This document shows, one piece after another, positions 10,369-22,099 of a stretch of 26,058 nt of DNA (positions within the stretch are counted from its first letter, which is position 1; each line of letters starts with the position of its first letter). The notes under the pieces are model-generated. The model saw nothing but the letters and a program-made list of their open reading frames with translations. It was not told the DNA's origin and searched no databases. The stretch spans positions 1 to 26,058 of the forward strand of contig JANQBS010000415.1 of NCBI GenBank assembly GCA_033085395.1. The letters run 5' to 3'. This DNA comes from Xanthoparmelia taractica (taxonomy: Eukaryota; Ascomycota; Lecanoromycetes; Lecanorales; Parmeliaceae). Both the position numbers and the translations under genes were made by a program.

Positions 10369-10865
10369 CAGTGGTTACGGACCCACTCTTTGCTCTGACA
10401 TTCGAGAAATCTCTATGGGATCTTCGACACTGGAGCTTTGGCCATACCTAAACCTATTTTACATTTCTGCGTTTCCACATATCCATTCCTCGTCTTTCAG
10501 ACAGATGCCGTCCGGCGTTTCGGTTGCGTTGGTCAGGATCAGCGAGCACGAATGTCGTTTGGTGTTGGCATATCAACGCTCACACAGAGCAAGAGTTTAG
10601 CCTGAGATTCCCAAGGCGATTGTGCATGCGAAATTCTCTAGAGGAATTGCCAGGTTAGGCATTCTAGATACCAATAGGTGGTGTTGTCATGGCTCGGCAA
10701 TGCAATGTTCTGTAAAATAAAGTAGAGAATCAAAAATAGTCTTGCGCTGTGCCATGACTTATAATTGTGCAAAATTTTCTTAAACCCCGCACTGCTTCTA
10801 CATTCTTCCCTTGATCAATTCAGAATATTATCTCAGCGCAATACTCTGTATCCGTTACAATTGAC
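10369..10865. other. RPB1 3' region and THG1 upstream region
   Basis: This 497-bp intergenic stretch between tandem genes has normal composition. An AATAAA at 10716-10721 lies about 350 bp beyond the RPB1 stop and could serve RPB1 polyadenylation. The last roughly 130 bp, T/C-rich in part, should contain the THG1 core promoter. No further gene is supported; open frames here are short and unconserved in character. Confidence 0.5.
10716..10721 (+). terminator. Candidate AATAAA polyadenylation signal for RPB1
   Basis: An AATAAA hexamer sits in an A-rich context (tgtaaaataaagtag) downstream of the RPB1 stop and upstream of THG1. Fungal poly(A) signals are degenerate, so this is suggestive only. 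Confidence 0.35.
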
Positions 10866-12030
10866 ATGGCAAACTCCAAATATGAATATGTCAAGAAATT
10901 CGAACAATCCACTACCTTGCTACCGAACTCCTACATGATTGTACGGCTTGATGGGCGCGGTTTCCACAAGTTCGTACCCGTCTTCTACTCCATGTCGTAT
11001 ATGCAACTCATTTTTTCAGACTCTCAGCCAAATACGGATTCGAGAAACCCAACGATCGCCGTGCATTGGGGTTGATGAACGCTGCAGCCACGGCGGTGAT
11101 GAAAGAGCTACCAGACATCAATTGCGCCTATGGCATTAGCGATGAATTTAGGTATGATGCCGGTTCATGGATAGCCTTCCCTGGTGCCGATTGACTACTT
11201 AGCTTCGTGTTCGACCGATCAAGTAAACTATTCGAAAGGCGAGAGAGGTAAACAGGCTGATTCCTGGGATGGAAGAAAATTGATCCTCAACCCTTTTCTT
11301 TAGCAAAATTTTGACTACAGTTGTGTCTACCTTCACGTCGTATTATGTCCATCTATGGTCCAAATACTTCGCAGAGGAGCCGTTGTCGCCTCCCATGCCA
11401 GCGTTTGATGGAAGGGTGGTGCTTTACCCGGCCTTCTCGAATTTGCGCGATTACATGAGTTGGAGGCAAGTGGATTGTACGTCCTCATGTCCTGTGCGTG
11501 CAGGAATTAACAATACTTAAGTATCTCCCAGGTCATATTAATAATCTATACAATACTACGTTCTGGGCTTTGGTGCAAAAGGGTGGCATGGACGTTAAAC
11601 AAGCAGAGGAGAGGCTGAAAGTATTCTGCTTCAATGGCATAAGCACGGTGAGTCTTTAGCTAAACTTGACACAGGGCACAGTAGCATCAAAAAAGAATGA
11701 GATCTTGTTTTCCGCATTCAAGATGAACTATAATGACGAGGCGGATATATTCAAAAAGGGCAGTATAGTCTACCGTGATGTATGCTAAGACAGCGCTCCC
11801 GGCTTCAAGAGGCTGCTAATGCCGTACAGTATGAAGGTTCCAGCGCTGGACAAGGTCGCAAAGCTAGCATACCTGCTGTAGTCAACAGCGAGATATCCGA
11901 ATTGTCCGAGGCCGAAAAGGAGAAGGAGCGAAAAGGGCGTGTAAAAGCCAGCATTGCAATAGAGCACACAGATATTATCAAAGATGATTTTTGGGACCAG
12001 AGACCTTGGCTACTGTCAGGCGATAGTTAA
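10866..12030 (+). CDS. THG1: tRNA-His guanylyltransferase Thg1
   Basis: Thg1 adds the G-1 nucleotide to the 5' end of tRNA-His by 3'-5' polymerase chemistry, giving the identity element for histidyl-tRNA synthetase. Exons: 10866-10969, 11020-11151, 11203-11247, 11304-11476, 11532-11620, 11675-11779, 11830-12030. The product is 282 aa; the six introns are 50-56 nt. The start MANSKYEYVKKFE matches the family. Metal-binding residues are D29 in RLDGRGFHK and D76/E77 in GISDEFSFVF, the same spacing as in characterised Thg1. HINNLYNTTFW and NEILFSAFKMNYND are also family motifs. The last intron (11780-11829) is needed to bypass a TAA and join YRD to YEGSS; its GCTAAT branch-like site supports it. 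The C-terminus ends EHTDIIKDDFWDQRPWLLSG, typical of fungi. Intron 1 uses donor GTTCGT, chosen because it restores FHKLSAKYGF. Confidence 0.95.
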
Positions 12031-12344
12031 ACATCCAATAATGCATAACCAGTGCATGCCAAATAATATCATAATGGCCCAGGTCGGAGAGATGGCATTT
12101 CCATGTCGAAAATTAATCATTGTCCACCGGCCTGTGCGAGCCACCGTCAGGGATCCATGACGATCCATGACCAATTAAAGTAGGATTCTGCTGTTCGCCT
12201 AGAACATGCAGTGTCGGGCTGGTCCGTTTAAGCTTACAGCATCTCCTGTATATGTCTCGTAAGTAGACAGGTTTAGCAACTAATTCAAAAGAATGATTCA
12301 AAGCCAAATATGGCAATTACTCAGCACGCTAACCATATATAGCA
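12031..12344. other. THG1 3' flank, no gene seen
   Basis: About 310 bp of ordinary-composition sequence lie between the THG1 stop and the abrupt start of the AT-rich block. It would hold the THG1 3' UTR. Short open frames occur here but none has a recognisable product. Confidence 0.5.
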
Positions 12345-12367
12345 TTTAGCCCCGTTTAGAGATTATA

Positions 12368-12408
12368 TTTTAAATTACTAATTTATCTTTTAAAATAGTA
12401 ATTTAAAA
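12368..12408. repeat. 13-bp perfect inverted repeat at the AT-block boundary
   Basis: ttttaaattacta at 12368-12380 is matched by its reverse complement at 12396-12408 with a 15-bp spacer. It sits about 25 bp inside the composition boundary and may be part of a transposon end. It could also be chance in such AT-rich DNA. Confidence 0.4.
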
Positions 12409-13374
12409 GCTTAATTATCTTATTAAATCTTAGTATAGCTATTTAAATAAATATATTCTTTAATAGTAGATAGACGTATATAGACTTCTTAAATCTTTAT
12501 ATATATCTCTTATCTCTTTATATAATAACTAAGCGAAAGAACGTTTCTATAAATACTAATGTGTTGAGTTTAAGATTTTTTAGGAAGTTCTAGCTTAGTA
12601 GCAACGTCTTAGTATCGTTCGATATCGCTATTAGATCTAATATCGCGTTAGTAAGTTAACTTATATTAGAAATATCTCTTAACGTCGTATTAAAGTATTA
12701 ACGCGCTACTTAACTAATTAATTTATCGAAATTATAACTTAATATACTCTTTTTTAATTTTAATATATTTTTAAAATTATATTAAGACGACGATAACGAG
12801 CTTAATAATTAAACGATTGCGTAACGTTTAAATAATATTTCTCGTAAGCGAAAGAAGAAGAAATTATATAATTAAACGCTTTTTTAAAAAAATAAACGAA
12901 GTTTTAAAAAGAAGAAAAATAAAGAGAAGAAATATATATCGTTAGATAAGATAGACGATAATAATAATAATATAGAATTACTAATATAAGATAATTAGCT
13001 AGTAAATAATTTACTCTCGTCTCGTATATTAAAGAAACGTTAATCTAAACGATTAATGAATTAATATTTTAGAATAGAGACGCGATTAACCGAGAAGAAT
13101 AATATCTTAATAATAAATATCGCTCTAAAATATCAAGATAAATATAAGATTAATTCTATGCGACGATTTTAATATAGAGTGCGAGAATAATTCGAAAAGA
13201 TCGCTAAACGTCTCTATAAAAGCGTCGATCGCTATATAAAGAATTTTCTTAATACGAGATATAGTTAGCTTAAAAGAGCAGCTAAAGTAGATTATAATTA
13301 TAGAGTATAAGAGAATAATTGAACTAGAATAATTCTTCGATAACTATATTTTCTTTAAATCTTCTTTATCTACG

Positions 13375-13647
13375 CTAATTCCGAGAAGTTTTCTTCGTTT
13401 TCTTCGAAGTATAATCTAATATGTTAAAGATCTCGCTTAGACTACTAATATTATTAAGTCGAGTACGCGTGCGAAAATTTAAAGAATCTAATATAAAAGT
13501 ATCTCGTCGCGATTTCTTGAATCGTTTAAACTCTACTAATAAAGATATAGTGTCTAATTCTACTGCTAAAGATATAGATATTAATTCTTCAAATAAAGAC
13601 GTTGAATAATTCTTTAGATTATTCGAAATATCGTTAATATTACTCAA
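13375..13647 (-). pseudogene. Unrecognised coding-like relic
   Basis: This 90-codon minus-strand open frame lies within RIP-type sequence and is rich in Ser, Leu, Asp/Glu and Lys (for example SLFEELISISLAVELDTISL). It is unusually open for this AT-rich background and may be a fragment of a transposon protein. The opposite strand is also open over 13421-13609, which weakens the case. No family was recognised. Confidence 0.25.
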
Positions 13648-14900
13648 GTCATCGATACTATAATTAGTACTATAATTTTATTAATTATTCTTATCGCTAG
13701 TATCGCTAGATATACTAGTTATTATCTACTTCTTATTATTTATTCTCTTATTCAAACGCTTACGATCGCGATTATAACGCTTTATCTTTTATAGTAGCTT
13801 TTCTTTTAGTACTTTGCTAACGTTCTTTTTATCTTTATATATCTATATTACTAAATCTTAATTCTCTAATAGTCGAGTTAGAATTAATTATAATTAGCTT
13901 TTCTAAATAGTTAATAAATCGATCTATAATAAATAAATTAGAAGAATTTATATTAATAGTAGTTATTTTAAAATAACTTAAGAAACTATTAAACGAACTT
14001 ATAAAAGCTATAACTCGATTTAAGAATTATATAGAAATTTTATAGAATAATTAAAACGTTATTAATAAGAATATAAAGTCTTTATTTAAAGATAATATAA
14101 TAGAAAAACTAAAGAAGTTAATAGATTAATAATATATTATATAACGAAATTAAATTTATTTTTTCGAGACTATAAAGCGAAAGACGTTATAGACTCGCCA
14201 AGAGCTTAATAATATTAATATAAGTATACGTAGTTATTCGTATATTAAAAAAAAGTTCTTAATATAGATTTTCGTGACTCTATAGAGTTCTTAAGAGATA
14301 TAAATATAATACGTTTTAAATTAGTCTTAAATAACACTCTTCGAGATAAATACGAAACGTAATTCGATAGCGAGATATTAGTAGAGAATAAGTAAATTAA
14401 TATTTCTAAGACTAAGTAAAATAACGAAGAGATATATTAATATTCTCGAAAGATTATAATATATATATATAAATAATATAGATTATAGAAGAAGACTCGT
14501 CGAAAGCGTATAAAGTAAAAAAATTAAAATCTTAGTTAAAATATTCTTCTTCGCGAATATAAGTTACTCGCTCTAAAGTAATAGCATAGCTATATCTAAT
14601 ATATATATCTTATCGTCTATAAATAACGCGAAAAAGTATCTATATTTAATATCGTAATAATATATTAATTAGAAAATACTAAAATTCTAATACTCTTCGA
14701 TTGCTACTAGAAATACGTCTTCGTAATTATATATTCACGTAAAATTTACTCCAAGTTTATTATTATATTATAAATTTCTTAACGAAGTAAGTACGCTTAG
14801 AAGAATATAATTTAATATAGAAAAATTTTTACGATATCTTAAACGATTAAGAGAGAAAAAAGTTTCACTCTAATAAAAAATATTATAGATTAAATACTAG

Positions 14901-15175
14901 TACGGGTCGGAAAGGTGTGGTATATTTGATAATATGGGACTAGTTTTTCGAATACTATACCGAAAGGTATAGAATATCCCATACTTCCATTGGATTTTTA
15001 ATAAATATATTACGTGATATTATTTTATATTCTAAAAACACGTAAAAAGCTTAAGCGAACGCTTATGTAATTATAAAATTCTATAAATAGATTAAAAAGA
15101 TATAATTTTTTAAAAAAGTTGAAAAAAAGTTAAAAACGACTATGTTTAACAGATACCACACCTTTCCGACCCGTA
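14901..15175 (-). mobile_element. hAT-like MITE, copy 1
   Basis: The 275-bp element begins TACGGGTCGGAAAGGTGTGG and ends with the inverted copy; the terminal repeats are identical over 23 bp. It is flanked by a perfect 8-bp direct repeat AATACTAG (14893-14900 and 15176-15183). An 8-bp target-site duplication is characteristic of hAT transposons. It has no coding capacity. Orientation is opposite to copies 2, 3, 4 and 6. Confidence 0.9.
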
Positions 15176-15700
15176 AATACTAGAAAATAGAAAACGTAGA
15201 AAACAAGAGCACTTAGTCTTATTCAAATTCTTCTTCACACTTAACTATAATATAAATAAAGATCGAAATAAATTTAGCTACTTATAACTTTAAGAGAAGA
15301 AAATCTATCTTTTTTAATATTATAATTTCTTCGTTTTCGATCGAATACTTTATAGTAATAATAAGATAATTTAAAAGATCTAGTACTAACTCGAGTAATC
15401 TATATATATTATAAAACACGGACGAGAACTAAATAAAATTATAAAATAATTATAAGAGATTAATACTATACTAAGACTTTAATTTATTATATTAAGATAT
15501 TAATATATAATTAAAGATCGTATTCTTAATCGAGTTACGTCTTCGTTTTCTCGAAAATAGATATAATAGTTAATTAATAGTATTATAGCGCGATAGAGAT
15601 CTTCTACGAACTATAGACTTATTTTTATATAATATATCAAGATATTAGATATTTAAAGCTTCTATATTTATTTAAAGTTATATTTTACTATAATTCTAAT
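15176..15700. repeat. AT-rich degraded sequence between MITE copies 1 and 2
   Basis: About 525 bp of RIP-type sequence. No gene or recognisable domain was seen on either strand. Confidence 0.6.
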
Positions 15701-15976
15701 TACGGGTCGGAAAGGTGTGATATCTATTAAATATAGTCGTTTTTAACTTTTTTTCAACTTTTTTTAAAAAATTATATCTTTTTAGTCTATTTATAGAATT
15801 TTATAATTACATAAGCGTTCGCTTAAGCTTTTTACGTGTTTTTAGAATATAAAATAATATCACGTAATATATTTATTAAAAACCCAATGGGAGTATGGGA
15901 TATCTTATACCTTTCGATATGATATTCGAAAAACTGGTCTCATATCATTAAATATACCACACCTTTCCGACCCGTA
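15701..15976 (+). mobile_element. hAT-like MITE, copy 2
   Basis: The 276-bp copy has well-preserved ends and contains gtgtgatat at the left and ccacacctttccgacccgta at the right. The flanking octamers (ATTCTAAT on the left, TCGTAGAG on the right) do not match, so no target-site duplication is visible. Rearrangement or deletion after insertion is possible. Confidence 0.88.
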
Positions 15977-17185
15977 TCGTAGAGCTACTTTCGCTCTAAA
16001 TTATTTCTTTTGAAAAAGTTCCTAATTGTTAGACTTGATTCTAGATTAGAGTCTTAGAGTTATATAGTAGTGTAAAATTTAAAAAGATATATATTTTATA
16101 TATAGATCTAATAATAAGACTAATTCTTAAGGAGAAAGAAAAGAAAACTTAAGGAGATCGCTTATTTAAGCTTGTTCGTTAAGGGTTCGCCAAGTATACG
16201 TATATTAAGCGATTTAGGGTTTTCTCGCTTAGAGTCTAAGATCTTATTTCTAATATAATAAAAAGAATTAATACTCTTAGAAGATTTATTAAAATTATTC
16301 AAACTTAATTAAAAAAAAAAGAGTTTCTTTAAATAGCGCTTCGTATATAATATATATTATAAATATAAATAAAAACAAAGACGATAGAACACTTAACGTT
16401 AGAAATATTTTCTATTATGTGATTTCAATAATACGTAGAGTAGATATTATCATCACGCTTAATATACGCGGCGCGTATAATTCCCCTATATTAATAATAA
16501 AGTTATTAATAAAAGAATATTAATTTTTAAGAAAATTTTCTCTTTTTATTATAATTTATTGAGTATTAAAAAGTTAAGTGAAAGATAATTAATTTCTTCT
16601 AACGAAAACTATTACTTAAATACTACTCGCTCTTGATAGGTAGTCACGATTAATAGATACACTCAATCGAAGGTAGGCAGTCACGATTGGTAGGTACACC
16701 CGATCGATATTAGTATGGTGCTAGTATTAGATAGGTACTATTCGTAACAATCTATCGGGTAATCGGAAAAGCTAGCGCTCTCGCTAATCAACGAGAACTC
16801 TTTAGATCTATATTAAACTTAATTATATCTCTTTCTAATATAAATTAAATATTATATTTAATCTCTTACTTTGATATCGTCTTAATATCTTTTACTATTC
16901 GTAGCGTATTTCACGAAATATCGGTCTAATAATTTATATAATAGTATATAGCTTAAGAATTAACACGATTGTCGAATAGCAATTTAGCTACTACTTGAGA
17001 TTTAGAATATTTAAACTTAAGTACGTTTAATGATAGCGTAATAGATATAAGTATTAATAAGATAGAGATTAATCGTTATCGAGATAGAAAGATAAATAAG
17101 TTGATATTAGAGATATTATTATCGCTAATAAAATACGACGAGTCGAATAATTAGTAATTCTTATTCTTATCGAGTTTCTTAGTAT
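15977..17185. repeat. AT-rich degraded sequence with a less-mutated patch
   Basis: This is mostly RIP-type sequence without genes. A patch at about 16620-16800 has clearly more G+C and several CpA/TpG sites, and contains a diverged direct repeat listed separately. An uninterrupted A-run occurs near 16309-16320. Confidence 0.6.
16638..16707. repeat. Direct repeat pair showing RIP polarity
   Basis: Copy A (16638-16670) and copy B (16671-16707) align as aggta(ggca)gtcacgatt plus 19 further bases. Apart from a 4-bp indel they differ at five positions, and in every case copy A has A or T where copy B has G or C (four G-to-A, one C-to-T). The adjacent duplicates have therefore mutated unequally. 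Confidence 0.75.
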
Positions 17186-17460
17186 TACGGGTCGGAAAGG
17201 TGTGGTATCTGTTGAACATAGTCGTTTTCAACTTTTTTTCAACTTTTTTAAAAAATAATATCTTTTTAATCTATTTATAGAATTTTATAATTACATAAGC
17301 GTTCGCTTAAGCTATTTACGTATTTTTAGAATATAAAAAAATATCACGTAATATATTTATTAAAAATCTAATGAGAGTATAGAATATCTTATATCTTTCG
17401 ATATAATATTCGAAAAACTAATCCCATATTATCAAATATATCACATCTTTCCGACCCGTA
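17186..17460 (+). mobile_element. hAT-like MITE, copy 3
   Basis: The 275-bp copy has a perfect 8-bp target-site duplication CTTAGTAT (17178-17185 and 17461-17468). The left end keeps the full TACGGGTCGGAAAGGTGTGG; the right end has several C-to-T changes (tcacatctttccgacccgta). Confidence 0.92.
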
Positions 17461-19386
17461 CTTAGTATTATTAAGCTCGATATTTTCTTCTTTCTATAAT
17501 TTAATTCGATTATCGCTATAAGAGATCTTTTATTTCTAAAAATTATTATTATTATTAAAAAGTCGCTTAATTAAAGCTAAGAGATACGAGCGAAGCTTTA
17601 TTACGATATTATTATTCTTTTATAAGATATTCTTAGCGTTTATTAATAATATAGTAACGAATTAAAGAACTTTCGTATATCTATTCTTATCTTTCTTAAT
17701 TAGACTTATAAACTAAAAAGTCACTCTAATTACACGTTATAGCTTCTTTATAAACTACTTATAATCTAGCGTAGATTCTTAATATATATAATAAGAAAGA
17801 TAATTTTATCTTCTACTCTAATTAGATTCTCGATTACTATATCTAAATTATTTTATACTATACTTAATTTCTTCTTAATATCTTCGAGCTTTATCTATAT
17901 AATAATTAATTACGCTCGAAGCGCTTTTATTTATAATAATTTAATCTTTAATTAAGATAATTATTATCGTAATAAATTAAGCTTCTTTAGATAAAAAAAG
18001 ATAAAGTCTTTAATAATATTATTTTTTTAACTAATTATAGAGTCGTTTTTATATAAAATCGAATTAAGCTTAACGAAAAAGAGAATATAACTTTTAGCGA
18101 AGAAGATAGCGAATTTATCTATTTTAAAGATTCGCGATCTCTTCTTAGAGAATATCTCGCTTATATTATTATTTAATCGAGATTCGAATTAAAAAGATCT
18201 TATATTAAATAAGCGTCGAATATTAAATAAGATATCGATAGAGATTAACTCGATTTTAATATCGAATTAATAAAGCTAGCGCTTTAAGATAATAGTAATC
18301 TTAATTAATATTAATACAATTACTAAATATAAGATAATATCTATTCTCTTAGTCTCGAGTATATCGTATATAATCTCAACTCTTCTCGCTACGACGATAA
18401 AGTTATATTCTAAATTCTAATCTTCGCATAGTAGACTCGCTTTTAACTCGTAATTTTAATATCTATAAGTCTTAATATTAATTAAAATTAAAGAAAATCC
18501 TTTTATTATCTTCTTATCTTTATATATCTAATAGATTTCGAAGATTATTTAATATCGTAATAAATTATTCTAATCGCTTCTTATCTTCTTTATTTAATTC
18601 TTATTAATATAATTAATACGTAAGTTTTTCGTAAAAAATATAGTAGAATATAATCTTACTCTTTTCGCGCCGCTTATTTTCAAGCTTATAATCTTAGCTA
18701 TCTAAGCATTATTTAAATTTATTCTCTTTAAAGAATAAAGCGATTTATAATTCTTAGATAATTTTACGATTATAACGAGTTCGTCTTAATAATATTATTC
18801 GTTTTAAGATAATTCTTATCTTTAGCGTTTATTAGATATAAATTCTATTTCGAGAGATACGATAGCGATAGATTATTTATTAATTCTTTCATAGATTATT
18901 TATATATTATATATTATCTTTATTTCTAGAATTAATTAACGTGAAAGATATATTAAGAGTCTTTAATTTAAGTATAATTTCAATATTTAATAAATTAAAT
19001 AAAGAAACGAGTTATAATTAACGAGATAGATTATAAGAATTATATATAATCTTATAAGAAGTTAAGTGAGTATAAGAAGTAGTAAATTATAATAGTTAAG
19101 TTACAAAAAGTAAGATAAATATAAGAAATATATAAATTATAAGTTACGATATATATATAACGTGTAAATAAATTTTATTAATAGATTTAGATAGTAATAT
19201 TAAAAATAAAGCTATTATAAAGTAATTCTCTAATAATAATAAAATTAATTTATAATCTCGCTTTCTTTTTCGTTTAGCTTAACGATATTACTAACTAATT
19301 AATTTAATACTATAATAAAGCGACGCTATCGTAAAAATCGCGAATATGCTAGGCTTTGATTCGGGCTCGACTAATTCTTATATAAT
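17461..19386. repeat. AT-rich degraded sequence, unidentified repeat
   Basis: About 1.9 kb of RIP-type DNA between MITE copies 3 and 4. There are scattered short protein-like stretches but I recognised no reverse transcriptase, integrase or transposase motif. It may hold the 3' flank of the neighbouring gypsy element or a separate repeat. Confidence 0.6.
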
Positions 19387-19662
19387 TACGGGTCGAAAAG
19401 ATATGATATCTATTAAATATAGTCGTTTTCAACTTTTTTTCAACTTTTTTTAAAAAATTATATCTTTTTAATCTATTTATAGAATTTTATAATTACATAA
19501 GCGTTCGCTTAAGCTTTTTACGTATTTTTAGAATATAAAAAAATATTACGTAATATATTTATTAAAAACCCAATGGAAGTATGGGATATCCTATACCTTT
19601 CGATATAATATTCGAAAAACTAGTCCCATATTATCAAAAATATCACATCTTTTCGACTCATA
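19387..19662 (+). mobile_element. hAT-like MITE, copy 4
   Basis: The 276-bp copy is more mutated: the left end reads tacgggtcgaaaagatatga and the right end tcttttcgactcata, all C-to-T or G-to-A changes. The left octamer TATATAAT is nearly repeated on the right (tataataatt), as if 2 bp of a TATA run had been lost. It lies about 140 bp beyond the gypsy chromodomain. Confidence 0.88.
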
Positions 19663-19800
19663 TATAATAATTCTTTAAGATCTCTCTCGTCTTTATCCTA
19701 TTAGTAGAATAACGAGATTCTTTTAAATAACTATATCTACTAATACGCGACGTTAATAAATACGCTATAGTCTCGCGATATTAAAAATATTAATCTCAAA

Positions 19801-19950
19801 TTCCTTAACTTTTTCTAGAGCGTTCTAAAGATCATTAATGAAGTATTATACTTTATATTATTCTTTTCAATCGCTTTACTTTATTAGATAATACGTCTTT
19901 TCACGAATTATCTTCTTATTAAATAATCTATTAATAATATATTTATTAGC
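19801..19950 (-). pseudogene. Gypsy relic: chromodomain
   Basis: The minus-strand translation includes YYLIK*SD*KE*YKV*YF then INDL*NALEKVKE. This is the chromodomain core pattern (YLVKW..W...WY...L.NA) with tryptophans turned into stops. Chromodomains in these elements are thought to steer integration to heterochromatin. Confidence 0.75.
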
Positions 19951-20369
19951 TTTTTTCTATTCTTCTATTAGAACGAGTAATAGCTTATAATTATAAGTTC
20001 TATTAAATAAGTCTTTTTTATTCGAATAAAGCTTTAATTATATTACTAATATAATAAGATATATTTTTATAATCAACGATAGCTTTAGCTCGTATATAAG
20101 ATAACTCACTCGACGCTTAATTATAAATAATTCGATACATCAAATTAATAGCTTTTTATTTAATAGCTCGAGCATCAAATAGTCGTTATTTAAACGTAGA
20201 TAAATCTTTTTTCTTAATATAATATTAATATAGCGTGTATCATAATAGTATTTAATTATTGCGTCAACTTAAGCGATAAACTTCTCGATTTCTTCTTATC
20301 TTATTACTTAAAGCTAAGAGAAGTTAAAGAAAGATCGACTAATAATTCTAAGGCGTTATTAATACGAAA

Positions 20370-21060
20370 TCTATATACGATCTTATTTAATATCGCGTTA
20401 ATAAAAATATTACGTAAGTTATTTAGAATAATCTATATATAAAATAGAATATTAATAAAGTTCTTATTTAAATTTGCGATTAAATAATAACGTAGAGCGA
20501 TCTTTATCGTTTAATTAATTCGTTCTAATTATTTATCTATTTAAGAATAATATATTATAAAAATTAATATTTTAATACTTAATTTAATAAATAGTATCTT
20601 TTTAGAAGTCTAATATAAACTTGTTATTTCTATCGAAGATAATTACTTAAGATACTTCTTAGTCGTGCCTTATCACGAAAACAAGAAACGTATCGACTTA
20701 TTTCGCGATACTTTAAGTGTTTTTTTCGAGAACAATAAATAATTTCTTAATTAACTTATATATAATAGTAAAAATAGTATTATAATTATTCTCTTATATA
20801 TGAGAAAGAGTAATAATAAAGTCTATTTCTATTATATAAAAAGACGTCGGCGAAAAAGTAATTAAGCGTAATAATTTATACGATATATATCTCTTCGTTT
20901 AATTAACTTAATATTTCGAATAATAATAAATATATTTCTATAGTCGTCGAGATAGCTTTCGTAGATATAACGAGCTTATAATGCGATTATAGATACGATA
21001 GAATTTACTATAATTATAATAATTATATATTAACTCGAAGACTTTCTTATATAGAGTCTT
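20370..21060 (-). pseudogene. Gypsy relic: integrase
   Basis: The zinc-binding region is readable at 21060-20881 (VFELIYNYYNYSKFYRIYNR, then YIYYYSKY*VNQ-like), where the HHCC ligands have become Tyr or Ser. The catalytic core follows: first Asp in the FYIIEID context (codon 20821-20823), second Asp in IFDRNNKF (20632-20634), and Glu in IDK*LERIN*T (20523-20525). At least one single-base frameshift lies between the second Asp and the Glu. It then continues as KIALRYYLIANLNKNFINI. Confidence 0.85.
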
Positions 21061-21361
21061 AAGAATATATAGTTATTTCTTATTATTAATTTCGTTTATA
21101 AAATAAATAAATTCGTTACGAAGTTTAAATCGTAATTTCTCTAATTATTATTTTATATCTTACTTATTAATTATAGATTAAGCGAATTTCAAGATTTTAA
21201 GAATTTTAGCCTAGCGCTTATTATTAATATAGCTTCGCTTTAATCTAGACTTAAAGTTATTCGATATCTTAATTAATATTATATAATATATTATCTTAAA
21301 GTCGTTAAATAGTAAGCTATTTAACACGTTATCTATTTAAAATATTTTTATATTTTCTATC

Positions 21362-21626
21362 TACGGGTCGAAAAGATATGATATATTTGATAATATGAGA
21401 CTAGTTTTTCGAATATCATATCGAAAGGTATAAGATATCCCATATTTTCATTAAGTTTTTAATAAATATATTACGTAATATTTTTTTATATTCTAAAAAT
21501 ACGTAAAAAGCTTAAGCGAACGCTTATATAATTATAAAATTCTATAAATAGATTAAAAAGATATAATTTTTTAAAAAAAGTTAAAAACGATTATATTCAA
21601 TAGATATTATATCTTTTCGATCTATA
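21362..21626 (-). mobile_element. hAT-like MITE, copy 5, nested in the gypsy relic
   Basis: The 265-bp copy is shorter than the others by about 10 bp, missing bases near the poly-A/T stretch close to its right end. The ends are mutated (tacgggtcgaaaagatatga; right end atcttttcgatctata). The 8-bp flanks TTTCTATC (21354-21361) and TTTTTATC (21627-21634) differ by a single C/T, consistent with a mutated target-site duplication. Orientation matches copy 1. Confidence 0.87.
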
Positions 21627-21729
21627 TTTTTATCTTTAATCGAGAGAGTATAATATAAAACTTTTTAAACTTATATTATACGTTAAGATTAAATTAAAAT
21701 AAATATATAAAAGCTCTTATAAGTCGTAA

Positions 21730-21965
21730 GTTAAGTTTATTAATATTTATAAAGATTATTTTAATTTATTTAACTTTAGAGATCGTCGCCGAGTAATTCG
21801 TATATATTATTACTTAGGATTTATTTGACGTCGCGTCGATATATTAAGTTACAATAAGATATTTAATTCTTCGTATTAATTATATTAATTCTATTATTTT
21901 TAATTCTATAAATTAATAGCGAGACTCAATAAGAATTAACACTTTATTAAAAAAATATAATAAAC
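21730..21965 (-). pseudogene. Gypsy relic: RNase H
   Basis: The minus strand reads FFNKVLILIESRY*FIELK, then LIRRIKYLI and, later, VIIYTNYSATISKVK. This is the pattern of the RNase H and adjacent region of fungal gypsy elements (FFSK.L...E..Y...E...L and YTDH). Aspartate and histidine in the last motif have been changed to Asn and Tyr by G-to-A/C-to-T. Confidence 0.7.
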
Positions 21966-22099
21966 TCGATATTTTCTTTATTAAAGATCGTTTTATTATT
22001 CTTAATATAATAGATTATAACGTTAAAGCCCTACTTAAAAGCGTCTATATTTATATATAGTCTTTAATTAAAATTATAATAAATAAGAAATATTAGCTC

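Larger units (their letters stand above)
12345..14900. repeat. AT-rich RIP-degraded block, proximal part
   Basis: Composition changes sharply near 12345 (agccccgtttagag then almost pure A/T). CpG persists while CpA/TpG are nearly absent. Coding-like traces occur on the minus strand: 13375-13647 is open for 90 codons, and about 14160-14580 is readable in one frame if TAA/TAG are taken as mutated CAA/CAG/TGG. No domain was recognised, so this is an unidentified transposon relic. Confidence 0.7.

Noticed and set aside
11621..11667. Alternative THG1 donor at 11647 (gtgagt) giving a longer exon 5
   Set aside because: It would leave only a 27-nt intron and insert VFCFNGIST into a conserved site; the donor at 11621 restores RLK-GTVASKKNEIL with a 54-nt intron.
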